Positions 41,330-50,319 of a stretch of 64,000 nt of DNA are shown piece after piece; position 1 is the stretch's first letter, and the number at the start of each line of letters is the position of its first letter. The notes below the pieces were generated by a model that was not told where the DNA came from, did not search any database, and saw only the letters and a program-made list of their open reading frames with translations. Source of the stretch: Candidatus Saccharimonadota bacterium. Its GTDB lineage: Bacteria > Patescibacteriota > Saccharimonadia > Saccharimonadales > Saccharimonadaceae. Both the position numbers and the translations under genes were made by a program. Where the stretch lies: the NCBI GenBank assembly GCA_017652765.1, contig JAGCAJ010000011.1:1-64000 (forward strand), read 5' to 3'.

Positions 41330-41818
41330 ATGAGCGAATTAGCGTTTGATGGTCAACGCGAAGGCGAAAAAGTCGCATTTATTTTTCGTCGCCACATTTC
41401 CACCGCTAGAAAAGGTCTCTTTTTTCTAATAATTATGATTGGCCTTGGTATCGTGCCGATGGTCTTGTGGCCGGATAACGCCTATATGTTTTGGGTTTTT
41501 CTAGGCTGTGTGATTGTAGGCCTACTTGGAGCGGGATACTCCTACCTCCTCTGGTATTTCTCGATTTTTATCGTTACTAATGAGCGTATCCGCCAGATTA
41601 GCCAGAAGGGCCTATTCCAAAAAACCGTAATAGACCTCGGTCTCGACAAAATCCAAAGCATTTCCGTCAACGTCCCCGGCGCTATCGCTGGCATCTTTGG
41701 TTATGGTACTATTTTAATCCAGACTGCTGTCGGCGACTTGATTATCTCTCAAGTCCCGAAGCCAAACGTAATACATAATAAATTGCAAGATATTGCAAGG
41801 AAAGCAGAGTATGAGTAA
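41330..41818 (+). CDS. Membrane protein with bacterial PH domain
   Basis: About 162 residues. Two hydrophobic segments (near 30-50 and 55-75) are followed by a bPH2-type beta domain (IVTNERIRQISQKGLFQKTV, IDLGLDKIQSISVNVPG, YGTILIQTAVGD). Related to the YdbS/YdbT proteins, whose functions are poorly known but relate to membrane stress. The last 8 bases overlap the SurA-like gene (ATGAGTAA), so translation is coupled. Confidence 0.82.
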   Translation: MSELAFDGQREGEKVAFIFRRHISTARKGLFFLIIMIGLGIVPMVLWPDNAYMFWVFLGCVIVGLLGAGYSYLLWYFSIFIVTNERIRQISQKGLFQKTVIDLGLDKIQSISVNVPGAIAGIFGYGTILIQTAVGDLIISQVPKPNVIHNKLQDIARKAEYE

Positions 41819-42875
41819 AATCGCCACCGCGATTAAGAAAAAACTACCAAAAAAGCCCGAGCACAAGACCGAGAAAGAAAAACTCGATGAGCGCAGGGAA
41901 GAGATTCTCTCAAAGGGTCGTAAGTTTAAATATCCAATGCAGTTCGCTAAGCACCGCCTAGTCTTTTTGACGATTGCGATTGCATTTATCGCCCTAATTG
42001 GCGTAGGCGTTTTTGGCTACGTTTCACTATACAAGACCCAGAACACTAGCGATATCCTTTATCGTTTTACGACGGTTCTACCGCTTCCAGTCGCCAAGAT
42101 TGATGGCGAGCCAGTCCGCTATAGTGACTATCTGATGATCTATAGAAGCAGTATCACTCCTGTCGAACAACAGAACGGTACATTTTCTGACAACCAGACC
42201 GACGCCAACTCTCTACGCGATTATTACAAGCGCACCGCCCTGACCGACGCCGAGGATTATACTTACGCTATTAAACTAGCCAAGCAGATGGATATTAAAG
42301 TTACCGACGAAATGATTGACCAGGCTTTTGATACGCATCGCAAACTTGGTGGCGTCGAGCGTAGCCGTGAGGGTTTCCTTAAGGTTATTAAAGACAATTT
42401 TGACCTCTCCGAGAAAGAATATCGTCGCATGCTCTATCTTTCGCTGGTCAAAGAAGAAGTTTCCAAAAAAATCGACACCGAAGCCACTTCTAAGGCTGAA
42501 CATGCTCTTGCTCAAGCCAAAACCGCTGGCGATAACCTCAAACCTATCGCAGACCGCTTCGGCCTAGAATACGAAGACACTGGTGGATTAATTGACGTGA
42601 TGAACGTTGACGGCGGTCGTTCCGATGTGGCTTATAGTATGACCCCAGGTACGCTTAGCGACATTATCACCTCTAGCAACGGCGACGCTTATTATATCAT
42701 CTACCTCAAAGAAAAGGCCGAATCCAAGGTTAACTACGCTTCAATTAAAATTCCATTCACGGAACTAAACCGGCGCCTAGAAAACGTCCGTGAGGAGAAT
42801 CGCGTCGACGAATACATTACTATCGGCGAATATAGCGACTCCGAAGTTGAAACAATCGAGTCTGATAATCAGTAG
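41811..42875 (+). CDS. Membrane-anchored SurA/PrsA-like chaperone
   Basis: About 354 residues. A basic cytoplasmic tail of 50 residues is followed by one membrane helix (FLTIAIAFIALIGVGVFGYV) and an extracytoplasmic part with a SurA_N-like helical region (VAKIDGEPVRYSDYL ... ITDEMIDQAFD) and a reduced rotamase-like end (LKEKAESKVNYASIKIPF). It probably folds exported proteins such as pilins or surface proteins. The canonical peptidyl-prolyl isomerase signature is not clear, so it may be chaperone only. Confidence 0.75.
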   Translation: MSKIATAIKKKLPKKPEHKTEKEKLDERREEILSKGRKFKYPMQFAKHRLVFLTIAIAFIALIGVGVFGYVSLYKTQNTSDILYRFTTVLPLPVAKIDGEPVRYSDYLMIYRSSITPVEQQNGTFSDNQTDANSLRDYYKRTALTDAEDYTYAIKLAKQMDIKVTDEMIDQAFDTHRKLGGVERSREGFLKVIKDNFDLSEKEYRRMLYLSLVKEEVSKKIDTEATSKAEHALAQAKTAGDNLKPIADRFGLEYEDTGGLIDVMNVDGGRSDVAYSMTPGTLSDIITSSNGDAYYIIYLKEKAESKVNYASIKIPFTELNRRLENVREENRVDEYITIGEYSDSEVETIESDNQ

Positions 42876-42898
42876 ATATGATATAATAGTATCTACTA

Positions 42899-42973
42899 GC
42901 GGGTATCGTATAACGGCTACTATGCATCCTTCCCAAGGATGAGATCGGGGTCCGACTCCCCGTACCCGCACCA
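42899..42973 (+). tRNA. tRNA-Gly(CCC)
   Basis: 75 nt with CCA. Acceptor GCGGGTA/TACCCGC, anticodon stem CATCC/GGATG around TTCCCAA (anticodon CCC), T arm CGGGG-TCCGACT-CCCCG. TATAAT at about 42882-42887 lies 11 bases before it. The CIRCE element of clpC begins 22 bases after it. Confidence 0.9.
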
Positions 42974-42994
42974 GAATACGGCAGAGAGAAGCAA

Positions 42995-43021
42995 TTAGCA
43001 CTCTTGACATGAGAGTGCTAA
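42995..43021. promoter_or_regulatory. CIRCE operator (HrcA site)
   Basis: TTAGCACTC at 42995-43003, nine-base spacer, GAGTGCTAA at 43013-43021: a perfect match to the consensus CIRCE inverted repeat. The spacer itself contains the -35 TTGACA (43004-43009), so HrcA binding would block RNA polymerase directly. Confidence 0.93.
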
Positions 43022-43038
43022 TTTGCTATCATAGGGGT
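43004..43038 (+). promoter_or_regulatory. Leaderless clpC promoter
   Basis: TTGACA 43004-43009, exactly 17 bases, TATCAT 43027-43032, exactly six bases, ATG 43039. This removes the in-frame start at 43009, which would be inside the -35. Confidence 0.85.
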
Positions 43039-45516
43039 ATGCAAGATGAATTTAATGAAATCATGAGCCATCTTTCCGAAAACGCTCGTTTTGCTATCCA
43101 AAAAGCGGATACATACAGCAAGCGCTACAACAATGGCTACATGAGTACTGAACACCTTCTCCTTGGCATCTTAGATATGGATAATTCCACTGGTGCCCAC
43201 GTCCTAGCCAACGAAGGAATCGAACTTTCCGACGTCGAAAAATCTATTAACGCCACCGCCGTAGAAGTCCCTAGCTCCCAGATGGCGATGATGTCCTTGT
43301 CAGAAGCCGCAGTTTTGACTCTCCGTATTGCTAATGGCTTCGCCCGTGAATACGGCCTAGATGTAGTCGGCACCGAGCATATTTTATATGCCCTAGTTAC
43401 TCAGCCAAACTCCCGCGCTGCTCTTATTCTAGAGGGGCTAAAAGTCGATATTAACGACGTCGCCAAAACTATTGAAGATCTAGTAACTACCCAGGCCGAG
43501 TCCGCCAAAAAGGCCAAGACTAAAGAAAAATACACTAATCGCCCTAGACTTAAATGGCTCTCTCGCTACGGCGAAGACCTAACCGAACTTGCCAAATCTG
43601 GAAAATTAGACACTGTCATCGGTCGCGACAAAGAAATTGAGCGCGTTGTCACCGTCCTCTGCCGTCGTACTAAGTCTAATCCAGTCTTGATTGGCGAGGC
43701 TGGCGTCGGTAAGACTGCTATCGTAGAGGGCTTAGCTTCTCGTATTGCGAAGAATGATGTCCCAGGTAACCTTATTGGTAAGCACGTCTATCAGGTAGAT
43801 TTGTCGTCCCTAGTTGCCGGCACTAAACTTCGTGGTGAATTCGAGGAGCGTATTAAGGGTGTCATTGACGAAGCTGTTTCTAATCCGTCTATTATTCTGT
43901 TTATCGACGAGCTTCATCTCCTTGCCGGCGCCGGCGCCGGTAGTGAAGGCACGATGGACGCTGCCAACATATTAAAGCCTGCCCTTGCTCGCGGTAATAT
44001 CCACCTCATTGGTGCAACTACTCTAGATGAATATAGAAAGAACATAGAAAAAGATAAAGCCCTAGCTCGTCGTTTCCAGACCGTGCTCGTAGAGGAGCCA
44101 AGCGACGCTGTTACTCTCCGTATCTTGAAGGGCATTAAATCCCACTACGAGAAACATCATGGCGTAGAAATCCCAGACAAAATTCTAGAAACCGCTATTA
44201 ATATGTCTGGTCGTTATATTAATGATCGTTTTATGCCAGATAAGGTCATTGATGTTATTGACGAAGCTTCCGCCATCGCCAAAGTCGCCGAAGACAAAAA
44301 AGGTGGTAGTCGCTACAAAAAACTAAAGATTGAAGAAAAAGACCTAAACGAAAAAATAGAAGCCTCTGCCGAAGAAGAAGATTTTGAAAAAGCTGCGCTC
44401 TATAAAACTCGTCTAGCAAAGCTACGAGAAGAAATCAAAAAGCTAGAAAAAGCCGGCTTTGGCAAAGAAAAAACCCCAAAGCTAACCGAAGAACATCTCG
44501 CTAAGGCAATTTCTCTAAAAACTGGCATCCCAGTCTCCAAAGTCCACGGCTCAGAAATGGAATTATTACTAAAACTAGAAGACCACATAGACAAGGCTAT
44601 CATTGGTCAAGACGAAGCTGTTCACGCTGTAGCTAAGGCTATTCGTCGCGGTCGTTCTGGTATTGCTAATAGCAATCGCCCGATTGGTTCCTTCCTCTTT
44701 ATGGGGCCTACCGGCGTTGGTAAGACCGAGCTAGCTCGCGTTATTGCACGCGAAGTTTTTGGCGGAGAAAACGCCCTAATTAAGATTGATATGTCCGAAT
44801 TCGGCGAAAAACACAACGTCTCCCGTCTAGTTGGCGCTCCGGCTGGCTACATCGGCTATGATGACGGTGGCAAACTCACCGAAGCTGTGCGTCGTCGCCC
44901 ATATTCCGTCGTCCTCTTTGACGAGGTAGAAAAGGCCCACCCAGACGTCTTTAACTTACTCCTCCAAATTCTAGAAGACGGCGTCTTAACTGACGGCCAG
45001 GGAAACAAGATTAAATTTAACAACACTGTAATCATCTTGACCTCTAACCTTGGCGCCGAAGGCATGTATCAGGACGATGATTTTGGCTTCTCTGCCCATC
45101 GTGATTCCGACAAAAAATCTCGCGAAGCCGAGTACGAGCTCCAGAAATCCGTAGCGCATCGCGCCTTGAAAAAGGCCATGCGCCCAGAACTAATTAACCG
45201 TCTAGACGCCATCCTTGTCTTCCACCCACTCACTAAAAAACAAGTCGAACAGATTTTTGACAACTTAATAGAAGATTTAAGAAAACGTCTCGTCGCAAAG
45301 CACCTCGGTATTAAGGTTACAGACCGTGCCAAGGCTTGGCTTATCGATGTTGGCTACGATCCAAAAAACGGTGCCCGTCCACTCCGTCGCGCCATCGAGG
45401 ACAACGTAGAATCTCTAATTTCTGACGCGATTATTGCCGGCAAAGTCAAACCCGGCGACATCATTAACATCGATCTAAAAAACAAAGAGCTAAAACTAAC
45501 CATAGTAAAGGAGTAA
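43039..45516 (+). CDS. clpC: ClpC-type AAA+ unfoldase
   Basis: About 825 residues. N-domain repeats (residues 10-145), first ATPase [14 protein letters not shown], a middle UVR-like helix ([20 protein letters not shown]), second ATPase [12 protein letters not shown] and sensor region up to [15 protein letters not shown]. It unfolds proteins for ClpP or acts as chaperone. The presence of a UVR-like rather than a long ClpB coiled coil supports ClpC. HrcA-CIRCE control makes it heat inducible. First gene of an operon with the metalloprotease-like gene and clpP. Confidence 0.93.
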   Translation: MQDEFNEIMSHLSENARFAIQKADTYSKRYNNGYMSTEHLLLGILDMDNSTGAHVLANEGIELSDVEKSINATAVEVPSSQMAMMSLSEAAVLTLRIANGFAREYGLDVVGTEHILYALVTQPNSRAALILEGLKVDINDVAKTIEDLVTTQAESAKKAKTKEKYTNRPRLKWLSRYGEDLTELAKSGKLDTVIGRDKEIERVVTVLCRRTKSNPVLIGEAGVGKTAIVEGLASRIAKNDVPGNLIGKHVYQVDLSSLVAGTKLRGEFEERIKGVIDEAVSNPSIILFIDELHLLAGAGAGSEGTMDAANILKPALARGNIHLIGATTLDEYRKNIEKDKALARRFQTVLVEEPSDAVTLRILKGIKSHYEKHHGVEIPDKILETAINMSGRYINDRFMPDKVIDVIDEASAIAKVAEDKKGGSRYKKLKIEEKDLNEKIEASAEEEDFEKAALYKTRLAKLREEIKKLEKAGFGKEKTPKLTEEHLAKAISLKTGIPVSKVHGSEMELLLKLEDHIDKAIIGQDEAVHAVAKAIRRGRSGIANSNRPIGSFLFMGPTGVGKTELARVIAREVFGGENALIKIDMSEFGEKHNVSRLVGAPAGYIGYDDGGKLTEAVRRRPYSVVLFDEVEKAHPDVFNLLLQILEDGVLTDGQGNKIKFNNTVIILTSNLGAEGMYQDDDFGFSAHRDSDKKSREAEYELQKSVAHRALKKAMRPELINRLDAILVFHPLTKKQVEQIFDNLIEDLRKRLVAKHLGIKVTDRAKAWLIDVGYDPKNGARPLRRAIEDNVESLISDAIIAGKVKPGDIINIDLKNKELKLTIVKE

Positions 45517-45517
45517 C

Positions 45518-46498
45518 ATGAAAAAACAAATCCTAAGATTTCTTCCCGCCGTCATCGTTGTAGTGACGGGTCTCTTGGGGCTTCTCGCCTACCAGAACCG
45601 GGTTTATCTTTCGGATTTGTTCCTAAGCCTCCAATATTCTGTCTCACCAGAATTGTCTAGCCTAGAAAACAATCTAGAGCTAACCGACTCCGCCGAGCTC
45701 ATTCTCCACGCTTCGCACCCCTCACTAGAATCGCGCGACTCGTTTAATACCTTTTGCGATTCCCACGACGAGCAAATTTCTATCCTGGGATGTTACACGG
45801 ACAGAAAAATCTACATCTACAACATCGAAGAATCTGAGCTCTCCGGAATCAAAGAATCCACTCTAGCGCACGAGCTCCTACACGCAGTCTGGGCGCGCAC
45901 TCCGTCTGCCGAGCGCGACTATATCTCTCGTCTCCTCGCCGAAGTCTACAATCAGGAAGCCTATCACGACCAGTTAGCAGAAGATTTAGAAACTTATGAC
46001 GATGCCGAGCGCGTAGAGGAGCTTCATTCCCGCGTTGGTACAGAAATCGCCGACCTCCCGGCCGAGCTAGAATCCCACTACGCCAAATATTTCAAAAACC
46101 AAGACAAAGTCGTAGATTTTTATGAGAACTACATCACTCCGTTCCGTGAATTATCCGAAGAAATCGACGCTCTCTCCGTCGAGCTAGAAAAGCTAAACCA
46201 AGAAATCGAAGAAAAAACCAAATCCTATTATGCAGACGCTGAGAAACTTTCTGCCGAGATTGACGAATTTAATAATTGCGCTAGGACTTCAGGCTGTTTT
46301 GTTACAGAATACGCATTTAATGTTCGCAGGAACCAGCTCCTCGCTAGCCAGTCCGAAGTAGAATCCACTTATGACAAATTAAACAACATGATTAACGACT
46401 ATAACAAACTCGTCAAAGAATACAATGCCAATATCATTCGTGGCGAAACCCTAGAATCCGTAATTAATAGTAATGCAAAAGTCGAAGGAATTAAATAA
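45518..46498 (+). CDS. Membrane-anchored protein with HExxH motif and coiled coil
   Basis: 326 residues. N-terminal membrane anchor (residues 8-26). Around residue 117 is [13 protein letters not shown], an HExxH zinc-protease motif with a following helix; [20 protein letters not shown] could supply the third ligand. Residues 215-315 form a long coiled coil with one Cys pair (CARTSGC). Located in the clpC-clpP operon, starting one base after the clpC stop with AAGGAG. I infer an extracytoplasmic protease or quality-control factor. Its family is not recognised. Confidence 0.7.
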   Translation: MKKQILRFLPAVIVVVTGLLGLLAYQNRVYLSDLFLSLQYSVSPELSSLENNLELTDSAELILHASHPSLESRDSFNTFCDSHDEQISILGCYTDRKIYIYNIEESELSGIKESTLAHELLHAVWARTPSAERDYISRLLAEVYNQEAYHDQLAEDLETYDDAERVEELHSRVGTEIADLPAELESHYAKYFKNQDKVVDFYENYITPFRELSEEIDALSVELEKLNQEIEEKTKSYYADAEKLSAEIDEFNNCARTSGCFVTEYAFNVRRNQLLASQSEVESTYDKLNNMINDYNKLVKEYNANIIRGETLESVINSNAKVEGIK

Positions 46499-46508
46499 AG
46501 GAGAAATT

Positions 46509-47108
46509 ATGAAATCACCAAAAACCGACTACCTAGTCCCAACCGTCGTAGAAGAAACCGCTAAAGGCGAGCGTGCTTACGATATTTATTCTCGCCTGCT
46601 TAACGATCGCATCGTCTTCTTGGGTGAAGATGTCAACCCTCACACGGCTAACCTCGTTGTAGCCCAGCTTCTTTTCTTGGCTCACGAAGACCCTAAAAAA
46701 GATATCAAACTCTACATCAACTCCCCAGGTGGCTCCGTTTATGATGGCCTCGCCATTATTGATACCATGAATTATATCGAGCCAGATGTCCAGACTATCG
46801 GCATCGGCCTCCAGGCTTCTATGGGCGCCATGCTTCTATCTGCCGGCGCCAAGGGTAAACGTTTTGTTTTGCCAAATTCTCGCATTATGATTCATCAGCC
46901 GTCCTATGACTCTCCACAGAGCAAGGTTACCGACCAAGAAATCGAATTAAGAGAAGGGCTACTTCTAAAGAAGCTTCTTATTGAGATGCTCGCCAAAAAC
47001 ACCGGCAAAGACATCAAACAAGTAGAAAAAGATATGGACCGCGACAACTGGATGTCCGCCGAAGAAGCCAAAAAATACGGCATCATCGACGACGTCATCA
47101 CTAAATAG
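46509..47108 (+). CDS. clpP: ATP-dependent Clp protease proteolytic subunit
   Basis: About 199 residues. Catalytic Ser in [14 protein letters not shown], His in RIMIHQPS and Asp in the C-terminal [11 protein letters not shown] region. Forms the 14-subunit proteolytic chamber with ClpC. The start ATG at 46509 is preceded by AAAGGAGAAATT; the longer in-frame start lies in the gene before. Third gene of the CIRCE-controlled operon. Confidence 0.96.
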   Translation: MKSPKTDYLVPTVVEETAKGERAYDIYSRLLNDRIVFLGEDVNPHTANLVVAQLLFLAHEDPKKDIKLYINSPGGSVYDGLAIIDTMNYIEPDVQTIGIGLQASMGAMLLSAGAKGKRFVLPNSRIMIHQPSYDSPQSKVTDQEIELREGLLLKKLLIEMLAKNTGKDIKQVEKDMDRDNWMSAEEAKKYGIIDDVITK

Positions 47109-47137
47109 CTTACGCTCGCAAATATGACCCCTAGTGC

Positions 47138-47149
47138 TATAATGGGGAT
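47138..47149 (+). promoter_or_regulatory. Leaderless promoter of radA
   Basis: TGC-TATAAT 47138-47143, six bases, ATG 47150. Confidence 0.75.
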
Positions 47150-48502
47150 ATGGTAAAGCGTAAAACAAATTTTGTCTGTCAAAGTTGTGGGGCTAGTTTT
47201 TCTAAGTGGAACGGCAAGTGCGAAAACTGTGGTGAATGGAATACGCTAGTGGAGCAGGTCGGCGCAGAAGAAACTGGCAAAAACGCCGTATCTCAAGGCC
47301 GTCTTTCTGGCAAAATCCTAGATAGCGTTTCTATTAATGATATTATTCCGTCTGATTCTTCGGCGCGACTTTTGACCGGATTCAAAGACCTGGACGCAGT
47401 ACTTGGCGGAGGATTTTTACAAGGTTCTGTGTCGCTTCTTACTGGCCAGCCAGGTATCGGAAAATCTACGCTTCTGATGCAAATTTGTTCTAAGATTTCT
47501 GAGGAGCACCCAGTGCTTTATATTTCTGGCGAGGAATCTGCCGGACAAGTCAAGCTCCGTGCGGAGCGCCTCGGCGCTAGCTCGGACAAGTTGAATTTTG
47601 CTAGTAGTACTTCCGGGAATGACATTGCAAAAACCATAGAATCTGGCGAGTTCAAATTTGTAGTGGTAGACTCTATTCAGACTTTGTCCTTAGCGGAGCT
47701 TACTTCTGCGCCGGGAAATGTGTCGCAAGTAACCAACTGTGGCAACCTCATTATCCGCGCGGCCAAAACATCCGATACGGCCGTGGTTATCGTCGGCCAC
47801 GTCACAAAAGACGGCACGCTGGCCGGGCCAAAAGTTTTGGAACATCTAGTGGACGTGGTAATCAACTTTGAGGGTGATCGCTACGGCGGATTTAAAACCG
47901 TGCGCGCAATTAAAAACCGTTTTGGCTCTACGATGGAAGTAGCGATTTTTGAGATGGGGCAGCTAGGCCTAGCCGAAGTAAAAGACCCGTCCGCGGCGCT
48001 CCTAGCCGAACGCCAAAATACTGATGGTTCTATTATTTTATCCACGTTAGAAGGCAACCGCCCGCTCTTAGTAGAAATCCAGGCGCTAGCCACGACGTCT
48101 TCTTTTGGCTATCCAAAACGCGCATGCTCCGGATTTGATATTAATCGCCTAAACCTACTTATTGCGGTACTAGAACGCCGAACTAAGCTAAAATTATCCG
48201 ACCTAGACATTTTTATTAACGTAGTTGGCGGAATAAAAGTCCAAGATTCTGCGGCAGACCTAGCGGTATGTCTAGCCATCGCTTCTGCCGTAGCCAAGCG
48301 AAAATTATCAGAAAAATATGTTGTTTTTGGCGAAGTTGGACTAGGCGGAGAAATTCGTTCTGCATTTCGTCCAGACCAGCGTATTTCTGAGGCAAAAAAG
48401 CTAGGGTTTACCCATGCTATTGCTCCGGCCACAGTCAAAGACCCATTTGTCTTGCCAGTAAAAGACTTGCGCAATACTTTGATAAAATATATGAACCACT
48501 AA
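47150..48502 (+). CDS. radA: DNA repair protein RadA
   Basis: 450 residues. N-terminal zinc finger (CQSCGASFSKWNGKCENCGEW), RecA-like ATPase with Walker A GQPGIGKSTL, KNRFG motif and a Lon-like C-terminal domain (DLAVCLAIASAVAKRK). RadA drives branch migration in homologous recombination and, in naturally competent bacteria, helps integrate incoming DNA. It starts a cluster of recombination genes with ruvA, ruvC and ruvB. Confidence 0.96.
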   Translation: MVKRKTNFVCQSCGASFSKWNGKCENCGEWNTLVEQVGAEETGKNAVSQGRLSGKILDSVSINDIIPSDSSARLLTGFKDLDAVLGGGFLQGSVSLLTGQPGIGKSTLLMQICSKISEEHPVLYISGEESAGQVKLRAERLGASSDKLNFASSTSGNDIAKTIESGEFKFVVVDSIQTLSLAELTSAPGNVSQVTNCGNLIIRAAKTSDTAVVIVGHVTKDGTLAGPKVLEHLVDVVINFEGDRYGGFKTVRAIKNRFGSTMEVAIFEMGQLGLAEVKDPSAALLAERQNTDGSIILSTLEGNRPLLVEIQALATTSSFGYPKRACSGFDINRLNLLIAVLERRTKLKLSDLDIFINVVGGIKVQDSAADLAVCLAIASAVAKRKLSEKYVVFGEVGLGGEIRSAFRPDQRISEAKKLGFTHAIAPATVKDPFVLPVKDLRNTLIKYMNH

Positions 48503-48504
48503 AT

Positions 48505-49083
48505 CTAGCGGTTTTTTAGCGCCTGTTTGATGCGTTCTTCTACGGAGAGGGACACATCTACTTTTGATAGTGCATCAGTAGCTTCTTTTAGCGGGAAGCC
48601 GAGTGCCATGAGGGCGTCTAGGGCTTCGTCAGACTCGTCGGATTTGATTACGCCGACTACATCCGTGGCGCCATATTTGGACGGCAAGCCAACTTTGTCA
48701 CGCAAATCTACTACTACGCGTTCGGCGGATTTTTTGCCGACGCCAGAAGCTTTGGAGATAAAAGCGGTGTCTGCGTTTGCGATTGCGTTTCTAACTTCTT
48801 CTGGTGGGGCGAGCGACAAAATCGCCATACCAGCCTTCGGCCCGACGCCATTAACAGAAATTAAAAGTTCAAAAATTTTTTTGGCGGAAAGTGTAGAAAA
48901 ACCATAGAGCTCTTCGGCGTTTTCTGATATTTTGTGATAAGTGTAATATTTCTTTTCTTCGTCTAACTTAGCATCTTCATAATCAAGCGCAGACAAGGCA
49001 ATTTCGTAACCAACACCATTCACGTCCACGATGACGGACGTGTTGAATTTTTCTGCAATTATTCCTTTAACGTGTGCAATCAT
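48505..49083 (-). CDS. ruvA: Holliday junction DNA-binding protein RuvA
   Basis: 192 residues. OB-fold domain (residues 1-62), two helix-hairpin-helix motifs (ELLISVNGVGPKAGMAIL and ISKASGVGKKSAERVVVDL) and the small C-terminal domain that activates RuvB. Tetramers hold the four-way junction. It converges with radA (two bases between stops) and diverges from ruvC with only 32 bp between start codons. Confidence 0.95.
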   Translation of the reverse strand: MIAHVKGIIAEKFNTSVIVDVNGVGYEIALSALDYEDAKLDEEKKYYTYHKISENAEELYGFSTLSAKKIFELLISVNGVGPKAGMAILSLAPPEEVRNAIANADTAFISKASGVGKKSAERVVVDLRDKVGLPSKYGATDVVGVIKSDESDEALDALMALGFPLKEATDALSKVDVSLSVEERIKQALKNR

Positions 49084-49089
49084 AGGGAT

Positions 49090-49109
49090 ATTATATCACG
49101 TGCTATAAT
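49090..49109. promoter_or_regulatory. Divergent leaderless promoters of ruvA and ruvC
   Basis: The 32-bp gap holds TATAAT on the minus strand (49090-49095) and on the plus strand (49104-49109), each exactly six bases from its ATG and each preceded by TGN (TGA, TGC). The two hexamers are eight bases apart, with CACGTG between, so polymerases must exclude each other. Confidence 0.85.
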
Positions 49110-49115
49110 TTAGAT

Positions 49116-49589
49116 ATGAGAATTCTAGGGATAGACCCAGGTACGGGGATTTGCGGGTTTGGCGTGATTGATTTTAAGCGCGGAAAAGCTTCGTTAGTGG
49201 ACGCGGGTGTGATTGCTACTCCGCCACATACGCCTTTGCCGGAGCGCCTAGAAGATATTTATGATTCGCTAAACGAGATTATCGACCTAAATAAGCCTGA
49301 TGTTGTTAGCATAGAAAAATTGTTTTTTATGCAAAACGTTACCACGGGTATTTCCGTAGCAGAAGCGCGCGGAGTGTGCATATTGGTCGCAAAACAGCAT
49401 AAACTTCCAATCTACGAATACAGTCCAAACGAAATCAAAAGCACCATGACAGGCTATGGCCACGCCGACAAAAAACAAATGCAGGAAGTAGTAAAAAGGC
49501 ACCTGAATTTAACTCAAGTGCCAAAGCCAGACGATGCGGCAGACGCCCTAGCTGCGGCTATCTGCCACTCCCTGCACCACAAGTTCTAG
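49116..49589 (+). CDS. ruvC: Holliday junction resolvase RuvC
   Basis: 157 residues. Catalytic acidic residues in ILGIDPGTGICGFGVID (Asp7), SIEKLFF (Glu), and DAADALAAAICH (two Asp). It cleaves Holliday junctions after RuvAB branch migration. The end overlaps the convergent rubrerythrin gene by four bases. Confidence 0.95.
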   Translation: MRILGIDPGTGICGFGVIDFKRGKASLVDAGVIATPPHTPLPERLEDIYDSLNEIIDLNKPDVVSIEKLFFMQNVTTGISVAEARGVCILVAKQHKLPIYEYSPNEIKSTMTGYGHADKKQMQEVVKRHLNLTQVPKPDDAADALAAAICHSLHHKF

Positions 49590-50128
49590 TAATTCACGGC
49601 GCGAATCTCAAAGAAACTTTGTGGATGCGCGCATACTGGGCATACTTCCGGTGCTTTTTCGCCAGTAAATAAATAACCACAGTTCCTACATTTCCAGACT
49701 GTTACTTTTGGCGACTTAAACACTACGTCATCATCAATGTTTTTGAGTAGCTTCTTATAGCGCTCTTCGTGGTCTTTTTCTATTGCGCCTACGCCCTCAA
49801 ATTTCTGGGCAATTTCCTCAAATCCTTCCTCGCGCGCGACTTTAGCGAATTCTTTGTACATTTTGTTAGTTTCATAATCTTCGCCCGCAATCGCGTCTTC
49901 TAGGTTGTCCGTCGTGTCCGGCATCTCATCGCCATGGAGCATCTTGAACCAAATCTTGCCGTGTTCTTTTTCGTTCATTGCGGTTTCTTCAAATAGCGCA
50001 CCGATTTGTTCGTAACCATCTTTTTTAGCTTTGCTCGCATAGTACATGTATTTTGTATAGGCCTGCGCCTCGCCAGCAAACGCCGTCTGTAAATTTTTGT
50101 AAGTCTTAGAATCTTTAAAATCAGCCAT
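49586..50128 (-). CDS. rbr: Rubrerythrin
   Basis: 180 residues. Ferritin-like diiron domain (FAGEAQAYTKYMYYASKAKK, EETAMNEKEHGKIWF, EGVGAIEKDHEERYK) and C-terminal rubredoxin (CRNCGYLF ... CPVCAHP). It reduces hydrogen peroxide in anaerobes or microaerophiles. GGAGG and TATAAT precede the ATG. It points to a low-oxygen niche with peroxide stress from the host or community. Confidence 0.95.
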   Translation of the reverse strand: MADFKDSKTYKNLQTAFAGEAQAYTKYMYYASKAKKDGYEQIGALFEETAMNEKEHGKIWFKMLHGDEMPDTTDNLEDAIAGEDYETNKMYKEFAKVAREEGFEEIAQKFEGVGAIEKDHEERYKKLLKNIDDDVVFKSPKVTVWKCRNCGYLFTGEKAPEVCPVCAHPQSFFEIRAVNY

Positions 50129-50232
50129 ATTCCTCCTTTTGTCCTCTAATTATAACACAGCCATCCCCACCCCGTAATTCTGGCCAAACATTGTGGAAAA
50201 CTTGCAATTTCAAAAAAGCATAAAAATTGTGC

Positions 50233-50264
50233 TTGACAAAAGCGTTCGGGGGGGGGGGTATTAT
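50233..50264 (+). promoter_or_regulatory. Poly-G promoter, likely phase variable
   Basis: TTGACA 50233-50238 and TATTAT 50259-50264 are separated by 20 bases, of which the last 11 are G (50248-50258). The optimal spacing of 17 would need eight G. Slippage in the G tract would change promoter strength. The arrangement equals that of Neisseria porA. Confidence 0.75.
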
Positions 50265-50319
50265 GAGAATACAAAAGGTCATAAATATAAAAACTGACAT
50301 AAAGAAAGGAACAAACACT

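Noticed and set aside
50227-50319. Extension of the secreted protein through the G tract (AFGGGGI...), which would make the tract a coding phase switch
   Set aside because: It would hide the signal peptide behind 31 residues and ignore the good ribosome-binding site at 50304-50310. The tract sits between clear -35 and -10 elements instead.
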